Shown in pieces: positions 55,341-63,581 of a stretch of 64,000 bases of DNA. The position numbers were made by a program, and so were the translations under genes. The DNA lies in NCBI GenBank assembly GCA_024403185.1, contig JAKSSG010000001.1, positions 30,217-94,216 on the forward strand. The letters run 5' to 3'. This DNA is from Clostridia bacterium (lineage in GTDB: Bacteria > Bacillota > Clostridia > Peptostreptococcales > Anaerovoracaceae). The notes under the pieces are model-generated. The model had not been told where the DNA came from, made no database searches, and saw only the letters and a program-made list of their open reading frames with translations. Position 1 is the stretch's first letter; every line of letters starts with the position of its first letter.

Positions 55341-57125
55341 ATGATCAGATTACTTGACAAGAAAACTGCAGACAAAATCGCAGCAGGAGAGGTAATTGAC
55401 AGACCGGTATCCATAGTAAAGGAACTGGTTGAAAATTCCCTCGATGCAGGAGCAACCGCCATCACGATAGAGATTAGAGATGGCGGAATTTCATATATCC
55501 GGATTACCGATAACGGCTGCGGCATACCTGCCGATCAGGCCGAACTGGCCTTCAGGCGCCACGCTACAAGCAAGATCACAAGTGAAAAGGACCTGGACTG
55601 CATAGGAACCCTGGGATTTCGAGGAGAAGCGCTGGCCAGCATATGTGCAGTTGCCAGAGTGGAACTCATAACCAAAACGGCAGATGCAAAGGCAGGCTGC
55701 AGGGTTATTACGGAAGGAAGCGAAATCCTGGAGAATTCACAGACCGGCTGTCCGGACGGAACTACAATTACGGTAAGAGACCTGTTTTTCAATGTGCCTG
55801 CACGACATAAGTTTCTCAATTCAGCAGCATCGGAAAGCCGCAGAATCATCGATTTCGCGTCAAGAATCGCATTATCCTATCCGGATGTCCGTTTCAACGT
55901 GATAAACGGCTCAAATACGGTGTTTACCACCTCAGGAAGGGGCAATATACTGGCAAACATCATGAGCATTTACGGTTCTGATATCGGCAAGGGCCTGATC
56001 CCTGTGGAAAAGACGGAAAACGGATTCATGCTCAGGGGCTTTGTATCCGATCCGGGAACAACTCTGCCGTCAAGAAACAGGCAGATATTCTGTGTAAACG
56101 GCAGAATCATAGCAAGTTCGGTTATGGAAAGGGCACTTGATAAAGCCTATAAAGAAAGAATGTTCCAGGGCAGATTTCCTATAGCTTTCCTCTTTCTTGC
56201 CATGCCACCCGAAAAGCTGGATGTTAACATTCATCCAACAAAGAGGGAAGTAAGATTTGACGACAACGCCGAGGTTGAAGACTTTGTTCAAAGGGCTGTA
56301 AGCCAGTCATTGCAAGTGGAAGAGGCGATTCCATCAGCTGTTAAAACTCCTGAAATGAATGAAAAACCATTCGTTTATGAGCCTGCAGGGAAGAGTGAGC
56401 CTCTGGTAAAACCTGTGGAAAAAACAGAGGACAAGTCGGAGCAAGTGGACATAAAATCGTTATTGACTACTTTAAGAGACGAATCCGATAAATCATTAAA
56501 TCGTGAAAGCAAAATTGAAGAAATCAGACCGGCTGAAATGAGGCCATTTGAATTTGATGATCTCAACGTAATAGGTTCGGTTTTCAATACATACATAGCC
56601 TGTCAGAGTGAAGATACATTCTATCTGATTGACCAGCACGCGGCCCATGAGAGAATATTCTACGAGAGGCTGCTGAAGCAGTACAATTCGGAAGAAAAAG
56701 CACAACAGCAGCTTATGCTGCCCTTGAATTTCAACGTTTCGGCTGATGTCTCCGCCACTGAGGACAGCTGGATTTCAGCAGTCAGAAACATGGGATATGA
56801 CATTGAATTCTTTGGAAACAACACTTATATAGTACGTGAAATCCCGGCTTTCATGGAAATGTCTGAAGCCGAGAACTTCCTGAATGACCTGTTTAACGAA
56901 TTCAGCCTGAAACCTGACCTTGGAAAGAGCAGTGTTCTCGATAAAATCATAATGAGATCCTGCAAATCAGCCGTAAAGGCAGGGGAGCTGCTTGCAGATG
57001 ATGAAATCAGTGCACTGTTTGATCAGCTTAAACAGTGCAGCAATCCGTTTTCCTGTCCTCACGGAAGACCGACCTTCGTTAAAATCACAAAACACGAAAT
57101 GGAAAGGATGTTCAAGAGAGTCTGA
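55341..57125 (+). CDS. mutL: DNA mismatch repair endonuclease MutL
   Basis: 594 residues. GHKL ATPase motifs ELVENSLDAGA, DNGCGIP and GFRGEAL are intact. A Glu/Lys-rich linker (about 335-400) leads to a C-terminal domain with DQHAAHERIFYE, SCKSAVKAG and CPHGRPT, the metal-binding endonuclease site; there is no MutH, so MutL itself nicks the strand. It begins 5 bp after mutS and ends 4 bp before miaA. Confidence 0.97.
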   Translation: MIRLLDKKTADKIAAGEVIDRPVSIVKELVENSLDAGATAITIEIRDGGISYIRITDNGCGIPADQAELAFRRHATSKITSEKDLDCIGTLGFRGEALASICAVARVELITKTADAKAGCRVITEGSEILENSQTGCPDGTTITVRDLFFNVPARHKFLNSAASESRRIIDFASRIALSYPDVRFNVINGSNTVFTTSGRGNILANIMSIYGSDIGKGLIPVEKTENGFMLRGFVSDPGTTLPSRNRQIFCVNGRIIASSVMERALDKAYKERMFQGRFPIAFLFLAMPPEKLDVNIHPTKREVRFDDNAEVEDFVQRAVSQSLQVEEAIPSAVKTPEMNEKPFVYEPAGKSEPLVKPVEKTEDKSEQVDIKSLLTTLRDESDKSLNRESKIEEIRPAEMRPFEFDDLNVIGSVFNTYIACQSEDTFYLIDQHAAHERIFYERLLKQYNSEEKAQQQLMLPLNFNVSADVSATEDSWISAVRNMGYDIEFFGNNTYIVREIPAFMEMSEAENFLNDLFNEFSLKPDLGKSSVLDKIIMRSCKSAVKAGELLADDEISALFDQLKQCSNPFSCPHGRPTFVKITKHEMERMFKRV

Positions 57126-57129
57126 TATC

Positions 57130-58065
57130 ATGACAAAACCTCGAATCCTTGTAATTGCAGGGCCTACGGCCGTAGGTAAAACTGAATATGCGATTAAGGC
57201 GGCACAGGAATTTGACGGTGAAATCGTCTCATGCGACTCCATGCAGCTATATAAATACATGGATATAGGCAGTGCCAAGCCGACAGAAGAAGAAAGAAAC
57301 CAGGCTGTACATCACCTGGTTGATTTTGTTGACCCGAGAGATGAATTTTCTGTGGCAAGGTATCAGGAGCTTGCACTTGAAGCCATTGATGACATAATCT
57401 CCAGAGGAAAGCTTCCGGTCATTTCAGGAGGAACCGGTCTTTATCTCAATTCCATACTCTATGACATGGATTTCGGAGAATCACCAAAGAATGAGGAATT
57501 CAGATCCGAACTTGAAAGGATAGCGGAAGACAGGGGCTGTCTGGTTTTGCATGAAATGCTTGCCGAAAGAGATCCCGATGCAGCAGAGGCAATACACCCG
57601 AACAACACGAAGAAGATTATCCGTGCTCTCGAACGTCTTCAGGACGGCGAGGAATTCATTCGTCCATTCAGCGGCATTTCCGATGAAAACTGCAGGTATG
57701 ATGCGGTTCTTGTGTGCCTTACAAGGGACAGAAACGAGCTGTACGAGCGAATTAACGAGAGAGTCGATAAATTAGTCGATTCAGGCCTTTTTGACGAGGT
57801 TAATGGGCTCATGGACATGGGTCTGACAGCCGATGACATATCCATGAAGGGCATAGGTTACAAGGAAATCATAGATTTTCTCAACGGACAGGGGACAATT
57901 GAGGAAACCGTGGACCTGATTAAAAAAAATACGAGACATTATGCCAAAAGACAGTTAACCTGGTTTAGAAGATATGATAAAATGAATTGGATAAATTTAT
58001 CGGAATACTTGAATGACAGGGATGTAATGGAGGAGATTGCCAGGTGGGTGAGAGCAAAAGCATAA
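57130..58065 (+). CDS. miaA: tRNA dimethylallyltransferase
   Basis: 311 residues from ATG at 57130; the frame is open upstream but lies within mutL. P-loop AGPTAVGKTE, DSMQLYKYMDIGSAKPT, GGTGLY and KKNTRHYAKRQLTWFRR are typical. It adds dimethylallyl to A37 of tRNAs that read U-starting codons. The mutSL-miaA order is conserved in Clostridia. Overlaps the recombinase gene by 22 bp. Confidence 0.96.
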   Translation: MTKPRILVIAGPTAVGKTEYAIKAAQEFDGEIVSCDSMQLYKYMDIGSAKPTEEERNQAVHHLVDFVDPRDEFSVARYQELALEAIDDIISRGKLPVISGGTGLYLNSILYDMDFGESPKNEEFRSELERIAEDRGCLVLHEMLAERDPDAAEAIHPNNTKKIIRALERLQDGEEFIRPFSGISDENCRYDAVLVCLTRDRNELYERINERVDKLVDSGLFDEVNGLMDMGLTADDISMKGIGYKEIIDFLNGQGTIEETVDLIKKNTRHYAKRQLTWFRRYDKMNWINLSEYLNDRDVMEEIARWVRAKA

Positions 58066-59189
58066 AGCTCAACAACAGAAGTGATAAGCCCGACAATATT
58101 GTCCTCAGGGAACACGAAATCGTGTCCCGCTGCGAGGATATCCAGAATCAGCTCCCAGGTTTCATGCGGGGCTTTTTTGCTTATTTGAAAGGAAATGTGC
58201 TGCCTATGACAAGGCTGGCATATCTTTCTGACATACGGTTTTTCTGTAATTATCTGATAAACGAGACAGATCTGACCGTTGCGGAGGAACCGCGAGATAT
58301 TAAGCTCAGGGAATTCAACAGGATAAAGGCTGTGGATATCAACCTGTTCATTGATTACTGCCGCAACTACAGAGTCGAAAAGGAAGATGAAATCGTCGTT
58401 TACGAGAATTCCAGCAAGACTCTGGCACGAAAGAAATCCTCCGTATCAGTGCTCTTCAAGCAGCTTTACCGCGACGAACTCATTGAAAAGAACATTACCG
58501 ACGGCTTTGACCCGATAAGGGTTCCAAAGGCAGGCGAACGTGAAATCAAGGCGCTGCAGGACGACGAGGTCATGATAATGCTGGATGCGGTTACCACAGG
58601 GGCAAATCTGACGCCTAAGGAGCACCAGTACTGGGAAAAGACCAGGAAGAGAGACAAGGCAATACTGATTCTTTTTCTGACTTATGGCCTGAGACTGTTC
58701 GAGCTTCAGGGGCTTAACGTTTCGTCCTTCAACTTCAACAGAGGGGAGTTCAAGATTTACAGAAAGCGTGATAAAGAGGCAATAATGCCTATGAACAAGT
58801 CTGTTACACAGGTTCTTCTTGATTATCTTGAAAATGAGCGTCTCGATGAAGAGAAAATTCAGGAAGGGCATGAAGACGCGCTGTTCTTGTCTTTGCAGGG
58901 GCGCAGAATGACTGAAAGAGCAATCAGGGAACTGGTTAAGAAATATACATCAATAGGACTTGCCACTTCAAGAAAGGCAGGTTACAGCCCTCACAAGCTC
59001 AGGGCCACAGCTGCAACAAGCCTTATAGGCCGCGGAAATTCCATATTTGATGTGCAGGCACTGCTGGATCACGAGCAGGTTACCACCACACAGCTCTACG
59101 CCAGCCACAAAATGAACGTAAAACGGGATCTCGTCCGAGACATGGAATGGGAGCTCGAGAGAAAGGAAACTATAAAAGGTGAAGACTAA
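58044..59189 (+). CDS. Tyrosine recombinase (XerC/XerD-like)
   Basis: 381 residues with GTG start behind GGAGGAG. SAM-like N-terminal core-binding domain (about 35-170) and catalytic domain with Arg217 (YGLRLFEL), Lys in the beta-hairpin YRKRDKEAIM, H317-x-x-R320 (PHKLRA), His343 and nucleophile Tyr352 (QLYASH). The protein is about 80 residues longer than XerC/D, with a polar N-terminal extension. It sits inside a housekeeping operon, not in a mobile element, so chromosome-dimer resolution is a fair guess; I found no dif-like site in the window. Confidence 0.88.
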   Translation: MGESKSIKLNNRSDKPDNIVLREHEIVSRCEDIQNQLPGFMRGFFAYLKGNVLPMTRLAYLSDIRFFCNYLINETDLTVAEEPRDIKLREFNRIKAVDINLFIDYCRNYRVEKEDEIVVYENSSKTLARKKSSVSVLFKQLYRDELIEKNITDGFDPIRVPKAGEREIKALQDDEVMIMLDAVTTGANLTPKEHQYWEKTRKRDKAILILFLTYGLRLFELQGLNVSSFNFNRGEFKIYRKRDKEAIMPMNKSVTQVLLDYLENERLDEEKIQEGHEDALFLSLQGRRMTERAIRELVKKYTSIGLATSRKAGYSPHKLRATAATSLIGRGNSIFDVQALLDHEQVTTTQLYASHKMNVKRDLVRDMEWELERKETIKGED

Positions 59190-60465
59190 TACTTACAAAC
59201 TGTTAAATGAAAATCTCGGAATATCCGGAAAAATACTTGAATTAATTGATGAATGCGAAAAAGATGTCATGGGCTGCTTTGAGGATCTTGATGACATCAT
59301 GACATACAACCAGTACAAGGTTCTGGATGCTTTTCAGAAAAACGGAATCTGCGACAGACACTTTTCCTGGAATACGGGCTACGGCTATGACGATGCGGGC
59401 CGCGAAGCCACGGAAAAGGTTTTCGCTGACATTTTTCACGCTGAAGCCGCTCTGGTAAGACCTATCATAGTAAACGGAACACACGCGCTCAGCCTTACTC
59501 TCATGGGCATTCTGCGCCCGGGCGACCAGCTGATTTACTGTACCGGAGCACCTTACGATACTCTTGAAGAGACAATAGGAATCCGAGGCGAAGGCAAAGG
59601 CTCTCTCAGGGATTACGGGGTTACATATGACCAGGTAGAACTTACGGCAGACGGCCGCATAGACCTTGACGCTCTCGCAAAGGCAATAACACCTGCCACT
59701 AAAATGGTTACTGTTCAGAGAGCTACGGGCTACGGCTGGAGAAAGGCCATCACAATTGAGGAAATCGAGGAGTGGGTTGCCTTTGTAAAAGACATTAACC
59801 CTGAAATCATCTGCATGGTTGACAACTGTTACGGCGAATTTCTGCACGTAAAGGAACCTACCGATGTGGGCGCTGACATTATGGCAGGATCTCTTATAAA
59901 GAATCCGGGCGGCGGTCTTGCTCTCACAGGCGGATATGTTGCAGGTCGTGCCGATCTGGTTGAAAAAATAAGCTACAGACTGACTACTCCCGGAATCGGA
60001 GGCGAATGCGGGCTCACTTTTGGTCAGACCAGAACAATGCTTCAGGGCCTGTTTATTGCGCCGAAAACCGTAAACGGTGCTGTCAAGGGTGCTGTTCTCT
60101 GTGCAAAGGCCTTTGAAAAACTCGGATATGAAGTATGTCCGGCCCCTGAAGACAGGCGCAGTGACATAATTCAGGCTGTCAAACTGGGTTCGCCTGAAGC
60201 TGTAATCGCTTTCTGCAAAGGCATACAGGCTGCGGCCCCTATAGATTCACAGGTTTCACCTGAACCATGGGCCATGCCGGGATACGAGGATCCTGTAATC
60301 ATGGCTGCAGGAGCTTTCGTTCAGGGTTCATCCATTGAACTTTCTGCCGACGCTCCGATACGCGAGCCTTACGTTGTATATTTCCAGGGCGGACTCACAT
60401 ATGAACATTCAAAGTTCGGCGTAATCAAGGCTCTGCAGGAACTGGAAGACAGAAATCTGATTTAA
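59179..60465 (+). CDS. Methionine gamma-lyase family / aluminium resistance protein (YnbB type)
   Basis: 428 residues, PLP-dependent fold type I. The chosen GTG overlaps the recombinase stop by 11 bp. ATGYGWRKAITI, MVDNCYGEF and the PLP lysine in GSLIKNPGGGLA are typical of YnbB. It is named for aluminium resistance or methionine gamma-lyase, but no activity has been proven broadly. In Bacillus it lies near miaA and glnR, so the neighbourhood is old. Confidence 0.88.
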   Translation: MKTNTYKLLNENLGISGKILELIDECEKDVMGCFEDLDDIMTYNQYKVLDAFQKNGICDRHFSWNTGYGYDDAGREATEKVFADIFHAEAALVRPIIVNGTHALSLTLMGILRPGDQLIYCTGAPYDTLEETIGIRGEGKGSLRDYGVTYDQVELTADGRIDLDALAKAITPATKMVTVQRATGYGWRKAITIEEIEEWVAFVKDINPEIICMVDNCYGEFLHVKEPTDVGADIMAGSLIKNPGGGLALTGGYVAGRADLVEKISYRLTTPGIGGECGLTFGQTRTMLQGLFIAPKTVNGAVKGAVLCAKAFEKLGYEVCPAPEDRRSDIIQAVKLGSPEAVIAFCKGIQAAAPIDSQVSPEPWAMPGYEDPVIMAAGAFVQGSSIELSADAPIREPYVVYFQGGLTYEHSKFGVIKALQELEDRNLI

Positions 60466-60487
60466 TCTGATATTAAAGGAGATAGAA

Positions 60488-62128
60488 ATGGCAAGAAGAT
60501 TAGCTAATGTAAAGACAAGAGAACAGACCGGTTTTGAATATGTTGTAAACAGCATCAATCCGTGGACTCCATTCGGGAAAAAGCAGCTGAAGGAAAGAGC
60601 TCCATATTTCCCGGGACAGGAAGATGAACTGAGAACCGCTCTTGACAAGCTTGAAATCATGCAGGGCATTATTCAGGATAATCCCGGGATCAATGACAGA
60701 CTCGTTGAGATTCTTCACTGCATGAAGGACAATTCGTTCTCAATCGAAAGGTGTGAGGAAAACACTCTTTCCATGGTTGAACTGTTTGAAATCAAGGCTT
60801 TTCTGCTCCAGTGCGAACAGATTCTTGCTGAAATCGAAAAGGTTAAGGACGTAATACCTTCGGATTTTGTCATTGCAAGCACTTCCGGGCTGCTTGACAT
60901 TCTGGATCCGAGAAAAGACAGAGTAAACACATTCTACATTTATGAGGAATTCTCTGAAATTCTCGGAAACCTGCGCAAGGACAAGCGTGACCTGGAAATC
61001 AGACTCCGAAAAGAACAGAAAAACATCAGAACCCGCATTCATGAAAAGCACGGAATAACACTTACTCCGAAATTCGATTATGTGGTTTCAAAGGCAGATG
61101 CTGAAGAACTTGAAAAAATCAGCTCAATAGAAGAACTTGAAATTACAGATCAGGATTACATGTCCATCACCTTCGGTCTTAAAGCGACAGATGAAACCTA
61201 TGAAATCAGCGGCAGAATGACTGAAATCGACAATGAAATAGAAGAAGAGGAAGCGGTAGTCAGAGAAAGACTCTCCAGAGACATATGGAAATGGCACGAA
61301 ACTCTTGAAAAAAACTGTGAAATCCTTGGTGCTCTTGACCTGGCAATGGCCAAGGCTTCATATGCCATGGCTCACAACTGTGTAAAGCCGGTAATAGTTG
61401 AAGACCACATCATAAACATCAAAGAGGGCAGACAGCTTCAGGCGGAAGATGTTCTTAAATCCAAAGGCAAGAAGTATACTCCTATAGACATTCAGCTTTC
61501 AGAGGGAGTTACATGCATTACAGGAGCCAACATGGGCGGTAAAACCGTATCACTCAAGATGGTTGGCCTGGTTCAGCTTCTCGCACAGTACGGATTCTTC
61601 GTTCCTTGTACTGAAGCTGAAATAGGTCTGGCAAATCACATGCAGATTCTTATCGGAGACAGCCAGTCTCTTGAAAGAGGTCTTTCAAGCTTCGGTTCTG
61701 AAATGGAAGAATTAAAGGAAATAATGGATAACTGCATGGAAAGATCATTTGTTCTTGTCGATGAAATAGCCAGCGGAACAAATCCTCGTGAAGGCCTTGC
61801 TCTTACAAAGAGTCTCGTTCATTATCTTCTGGAAAAGCCGTACATGTGCCTGATTACCACACATTACGACGTAATGGAAAATGAAAAACGCATTAAGAAC
61901 ATGCAGGTTTCAGGACTCAGAAATGCCGATTTTTCACTGATCAAGAAAGAACTGGTCTACGCAAACAGGAAGGAAAGAATAGAAATCATAGGCAAATACA
62001 TGGATTATCGCCTTATTGAGATAAAAGAAGGGGCTGCAGTACCTCATGACGCTCTTCATATTGCTGAAATGCTCGGTATTGATAAGGAAATAATCGGAAT
62101 GGCAAATGATATTATAAATAAAGAATAA
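60488..62128 (+). CDS. MutS-type ATPase lacking mismatch-recognition domains
   Basis: 546 residues. A helical lever/clamp-like region (1 to about 330) is followed by a MutS-type ABC ATPase: Walker A GANMGGKTVSLK, Q-loop GDSQSLERGLSSFGSE, Walker B FVLVDEIASGTNPREG and THYDV. The mismatch-reading N-terminal domain of MutS and the Smr nuclease of MutS2 are both absent. Similar proteins lie beside B12-dependent lysine or ornithine aminomutases in fermenters and are thought to re-activate them (KamC type); no aminomutase is in this window, so the role is open. AAAGGAGA precedes ATG. Confidence 0.8.
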   Translation: MARRLANVKTREQTGFEYVVNSINPWTPFGKKQLKERAPYFPGQEDELRTALDKLEIMQGIIQDNPGINDRLVEILHCMKDNSFSIERCEENTLSMVELFEIKAFLLQCEQILAEIEKVKDVIPSDFVIASTSGLLDILDPRKDRVNTFYIYEEFSEILGNLRKDKRDLEIRLRKEQKNIRTRIHEKHGITLTPKFDYVVSKADAEELEKISSIEELEITDQDYMSITFGLKATDETYEISGRMTEIDNEIEEEEAVVRERLSRDIWKWHETLEKNCEILGALDLAMAKASYAMAHNCVKPVIVEDHIINIKEGRQLQAEDVLKSKGKKYTPIDIQLSEGVTCITGANMGGKTVSLKMVGLVQLLAQYGFFVPCTEAEIGLANHMQILIGDSQSLERGLSSFGSEMEELKEIMDNCMERSFVLVDEIASGTNPREGLALTKSLVHYLLEKPYMCLITTHYDVMENEKRIKNMQVSGLRNADFSLIKKELVYANRKERIEIIGKYMDYRLIEIKEGAAVPHDALHIAEMLGIDKEIIGMANDIINKE

Positions 62129-62166
62129 ATTATATCGGGTATTGGTTTAGGTAACATAATTTGGTT

Positions 62167-62901
62167 ATGGAAAACAAGAAGACACATAGCGAAAAATACA
62201 GAAAAGTGATGGCTGTTCTTAAGCTGTCACTTTTTCTGGTAATAATTATAGGAATACCGCTGTATGTTTACTTTTTTCACCACGATTTTATCGAGGAACT
62301 TAAAAATTACAGGGAAGTTGTTGCTCTTCTAAGGTCATACAGAACACAGGGATTTCTCGTATACCTTGGGGTAATGGTCCTCCAGATAGTAATCAGCATC
62401 ATTCCGGGCCAGGTTCTGCAACTGGCAGCCGGTTATCTGTACGGTTTCTGGTTCGGTCTGATATTTTCGCTGATCGGCGCAGTAATAGGAAGCTTCATTA
62501 CATACTATCTGGCTAAAATCATAGGCAAGGATGCAATGCACGTTCTGTTCGGTGAAAAAAAGATAAATGAAGTACTTGAACACATGAACAGCAGGCGTGC
62601 CGTTGCCATTGTATTTCTGATTTACCTAATACCCGGACTGCCAAAGGACATCTGTAACTATGTGGCCGGCCTTTCAGAACTTAAATTCAGGCCCTTCATA
62701 ATAATATCAACCCTGGGCAGAACACCTGGAATCATGGGATCGCTTCTAATAGGGCACCAGATCATGCAGGGCAATTATACTTCCGCAATAATAATTGGTG
62801 TAGTAGCAGTAATTCTATTTATTCTGGGCATTATATTCAGGAACAGGGTAATAGAAGCATTCAATAAGTTCTACGATAAAATAATGCGAACAAATGTTTA
62901 A
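62167..62901 (+). CDS. TVP38/TMEM64 (DedA-like) membrane protein
   Basis: 244 residues from the ATG at 62167. About six membrane segments; GQVLQLAAGYLYGFWFG and FLIYLIPGLPKDICNYVAG are the SNARE-associated/VTT domain signatures. The family is linked to lipid flipping and the proton gradient. There is no Shine-Dalgarno; CATAAT ends 6 nt before ATG, possibly a leaderless start. Its last codons contain the first LexA-like box of the next gene. Confidence 0.88.
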   Translation: MENKKTHSEKYRKVMAVLKLSLFLVIIIGIPLYVYFFHHDFIEELKNYREVVALLRSYRTQGFLVYLGVMVLQIVISIIPGQVLQLAAGYLYGFWFGLIFSLIGAVIGSFITYYLAKIIGKDAMHVLFGEKKINEVLEHMNSRRAVAIVFLIYLIPGLPKDICNYVAGLSELKFRPFIIISTLGRTPGIMGSLLIGHQIMQGNYTSAIIIGVVAVILFILGIIFRNRVIEAFNKFYDKIMRTNV

Positions 62902-62958
62902 ATAAGTGTTGACAACGAACAAACATTCTGTTATATTCATATTACGAACAAACGTTCA
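62887..62958. promoter_or_regulatory. Three LexA (SOS) boxes at exact 29-bp spacing
   Basis: CGAACAAATGTTTA (62887-62900), CGAACAAACATTCT (62916-62929) and CGAACAAACGTTCA (62945-62958). All match the Gram-positive box CGAAC-N4-GTTYC well (one to two mismatches each). The middle box lies between the -35 and -10 of the promoter, so LexA binding would shut transcription; the third lies over the start of the transcript. Confidence 0.88.
62909..62937 (+). promoter_or_regulatory. Sigma-A promoter of the SOS-controlled LysM gene
   Basis: TTGACA (62909-62914), 17-bp spacer filled by a LexA box, TATATT (62932-62937). It precedes the start codon by 45 bp, with AGAGAGG upstream of ATG. Confidence 0.88.
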
Positions 62959-62982
62959 TAGGGCAGGAAAGAGAGGTGTCAT

Positions 62983-63297
62983 ATGAAAAAGAGTAATAAG
63001 AAGTACAGAATCAAGTCACCATTCAGATTTATCACATTTCTGGTAATAGTAGCCGGACTGATAGTTGGCGTTTTCGGATATGTTACAGGATTCAATGTAT
63101 CAACAGCACTTGCAAATCCATCGGATCAGATTACAGTTGAAATCGTTCCCGGAGACACATTATGGGATATTGCATATCAGTACAAGAGCAGCGATAAGGA
63201 TGTAAGAAAAGCTGTATATGAAATCTGCCAGGCAAACGATATAGAAGATGGCCATATTGAGGCGGGAATGATCATTGAAATACCGAAAAGCCTGTGA
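62983..63297 (+). CDS. SOS-induced LysM protein, YneA-like cell division suppressor
   Basis: 104 residues. A basic start, one membrane helix (about 17-36) and an exported LysM domain (about 49-101) with EIVPGDTLWDIAYQY and AGMIIEIPK. This layout equals YneA of Bacillus and its relatives, which block division after DNA damage. The three LexA boxes and strong promoter in front support that role. lexA, next to yneA in many genomes, is not in the window. Confidence 0.88.
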   Translation: MKKSNKKYRIKSPFRFITFLVIVAGLIVGVFGYVTGFNVSTALANPSDQITVEIVPGDTLWDIAYQYKSSDKDVRKAVYEICQANDIEDGHIEAGMIIEIPKSL

Positions 63298-63428
63298 TCG
63301 TGCATGAGCCGAAATTCAATTAAAAAAAACAAGGATACAGATATCAAAGGGGTATAAAATAAACGCTTAAATCGAAAAATAGAAGGTCGTTTTTTAAGCA
63401 AATATACGATAAAACCGTTGCAATCACT

Positions 63429-63472
63429 GGAATAGGCCGATTCGTACCGTTTCGGGCCTATTCCTTATTTTT
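63429..63472 (+). terminator. Intrinsic terminator about 130 bp after the LysM gene
   Basis: GGAATAGGCC (63429-63438), 16-nt loop, GGCCTATTCC (63455-63464), then TTATTTTT. The 130-bp stretch before it holds an imperfect GCTTAAA/TTTAAGC hairpin (63365-63399) and a TATAAAAT at 63353-63360; it could be a long 3' UTR or a small RNA. Confidence 0.75.
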
Positions 63473-63481
63473 AGGCTATAC

Positions 63482-63511
63482 CTATTCCGAAAATTATGAT
63501 TATCGGAATAG
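63482..63511. repeat. Inverted repeat sharing its arms with the terminator before it
   Basis: CTATTCCGA (63482-63490) and TCGGAATAG (63503-63511) pair over 9 bp around a 12-nt loop. The 7-mers GGAATAG and CTATTCC are the same as in the terminator, so arms 1 and 3 or 2 and 4 could also pair. Confidence 0.6.
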
Positions 63512-63530
63512 TTAAATTTCAAAAATTAAG

Positions 63531-63566
63531 GACCTGAAGCCAGATGACTCTCTTCTGCCTCAGGTC
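63531..63566 (-). terminator. Terminator of ruvX on the minus strand
   Basis: GACCTGA (63531-63537) pairs with TCAGGTC (63560-63566), with an imperfect inner stem. Read on the minus strand it follows the ruvX stop by 15 bp and is succeeded by CTTAATTTTT. Confidence 0.6.
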
Positions 63567-63581
63567 TTCTGTGTCTATATT

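Noticed and set aside
56992-57129. Longer N-terminus for miaA
   Set aside because: It overlaps the conserved C-terminal part of mutL, and the MiaA P-loop begins normally from the ATG at 57130.
58044-59189. Recombinase as sign of a phage or integrative element
   Set aside because: Neighbours on both sides are housekeeping genes with overlapping ends; no attachment repeats or phage genes are near.
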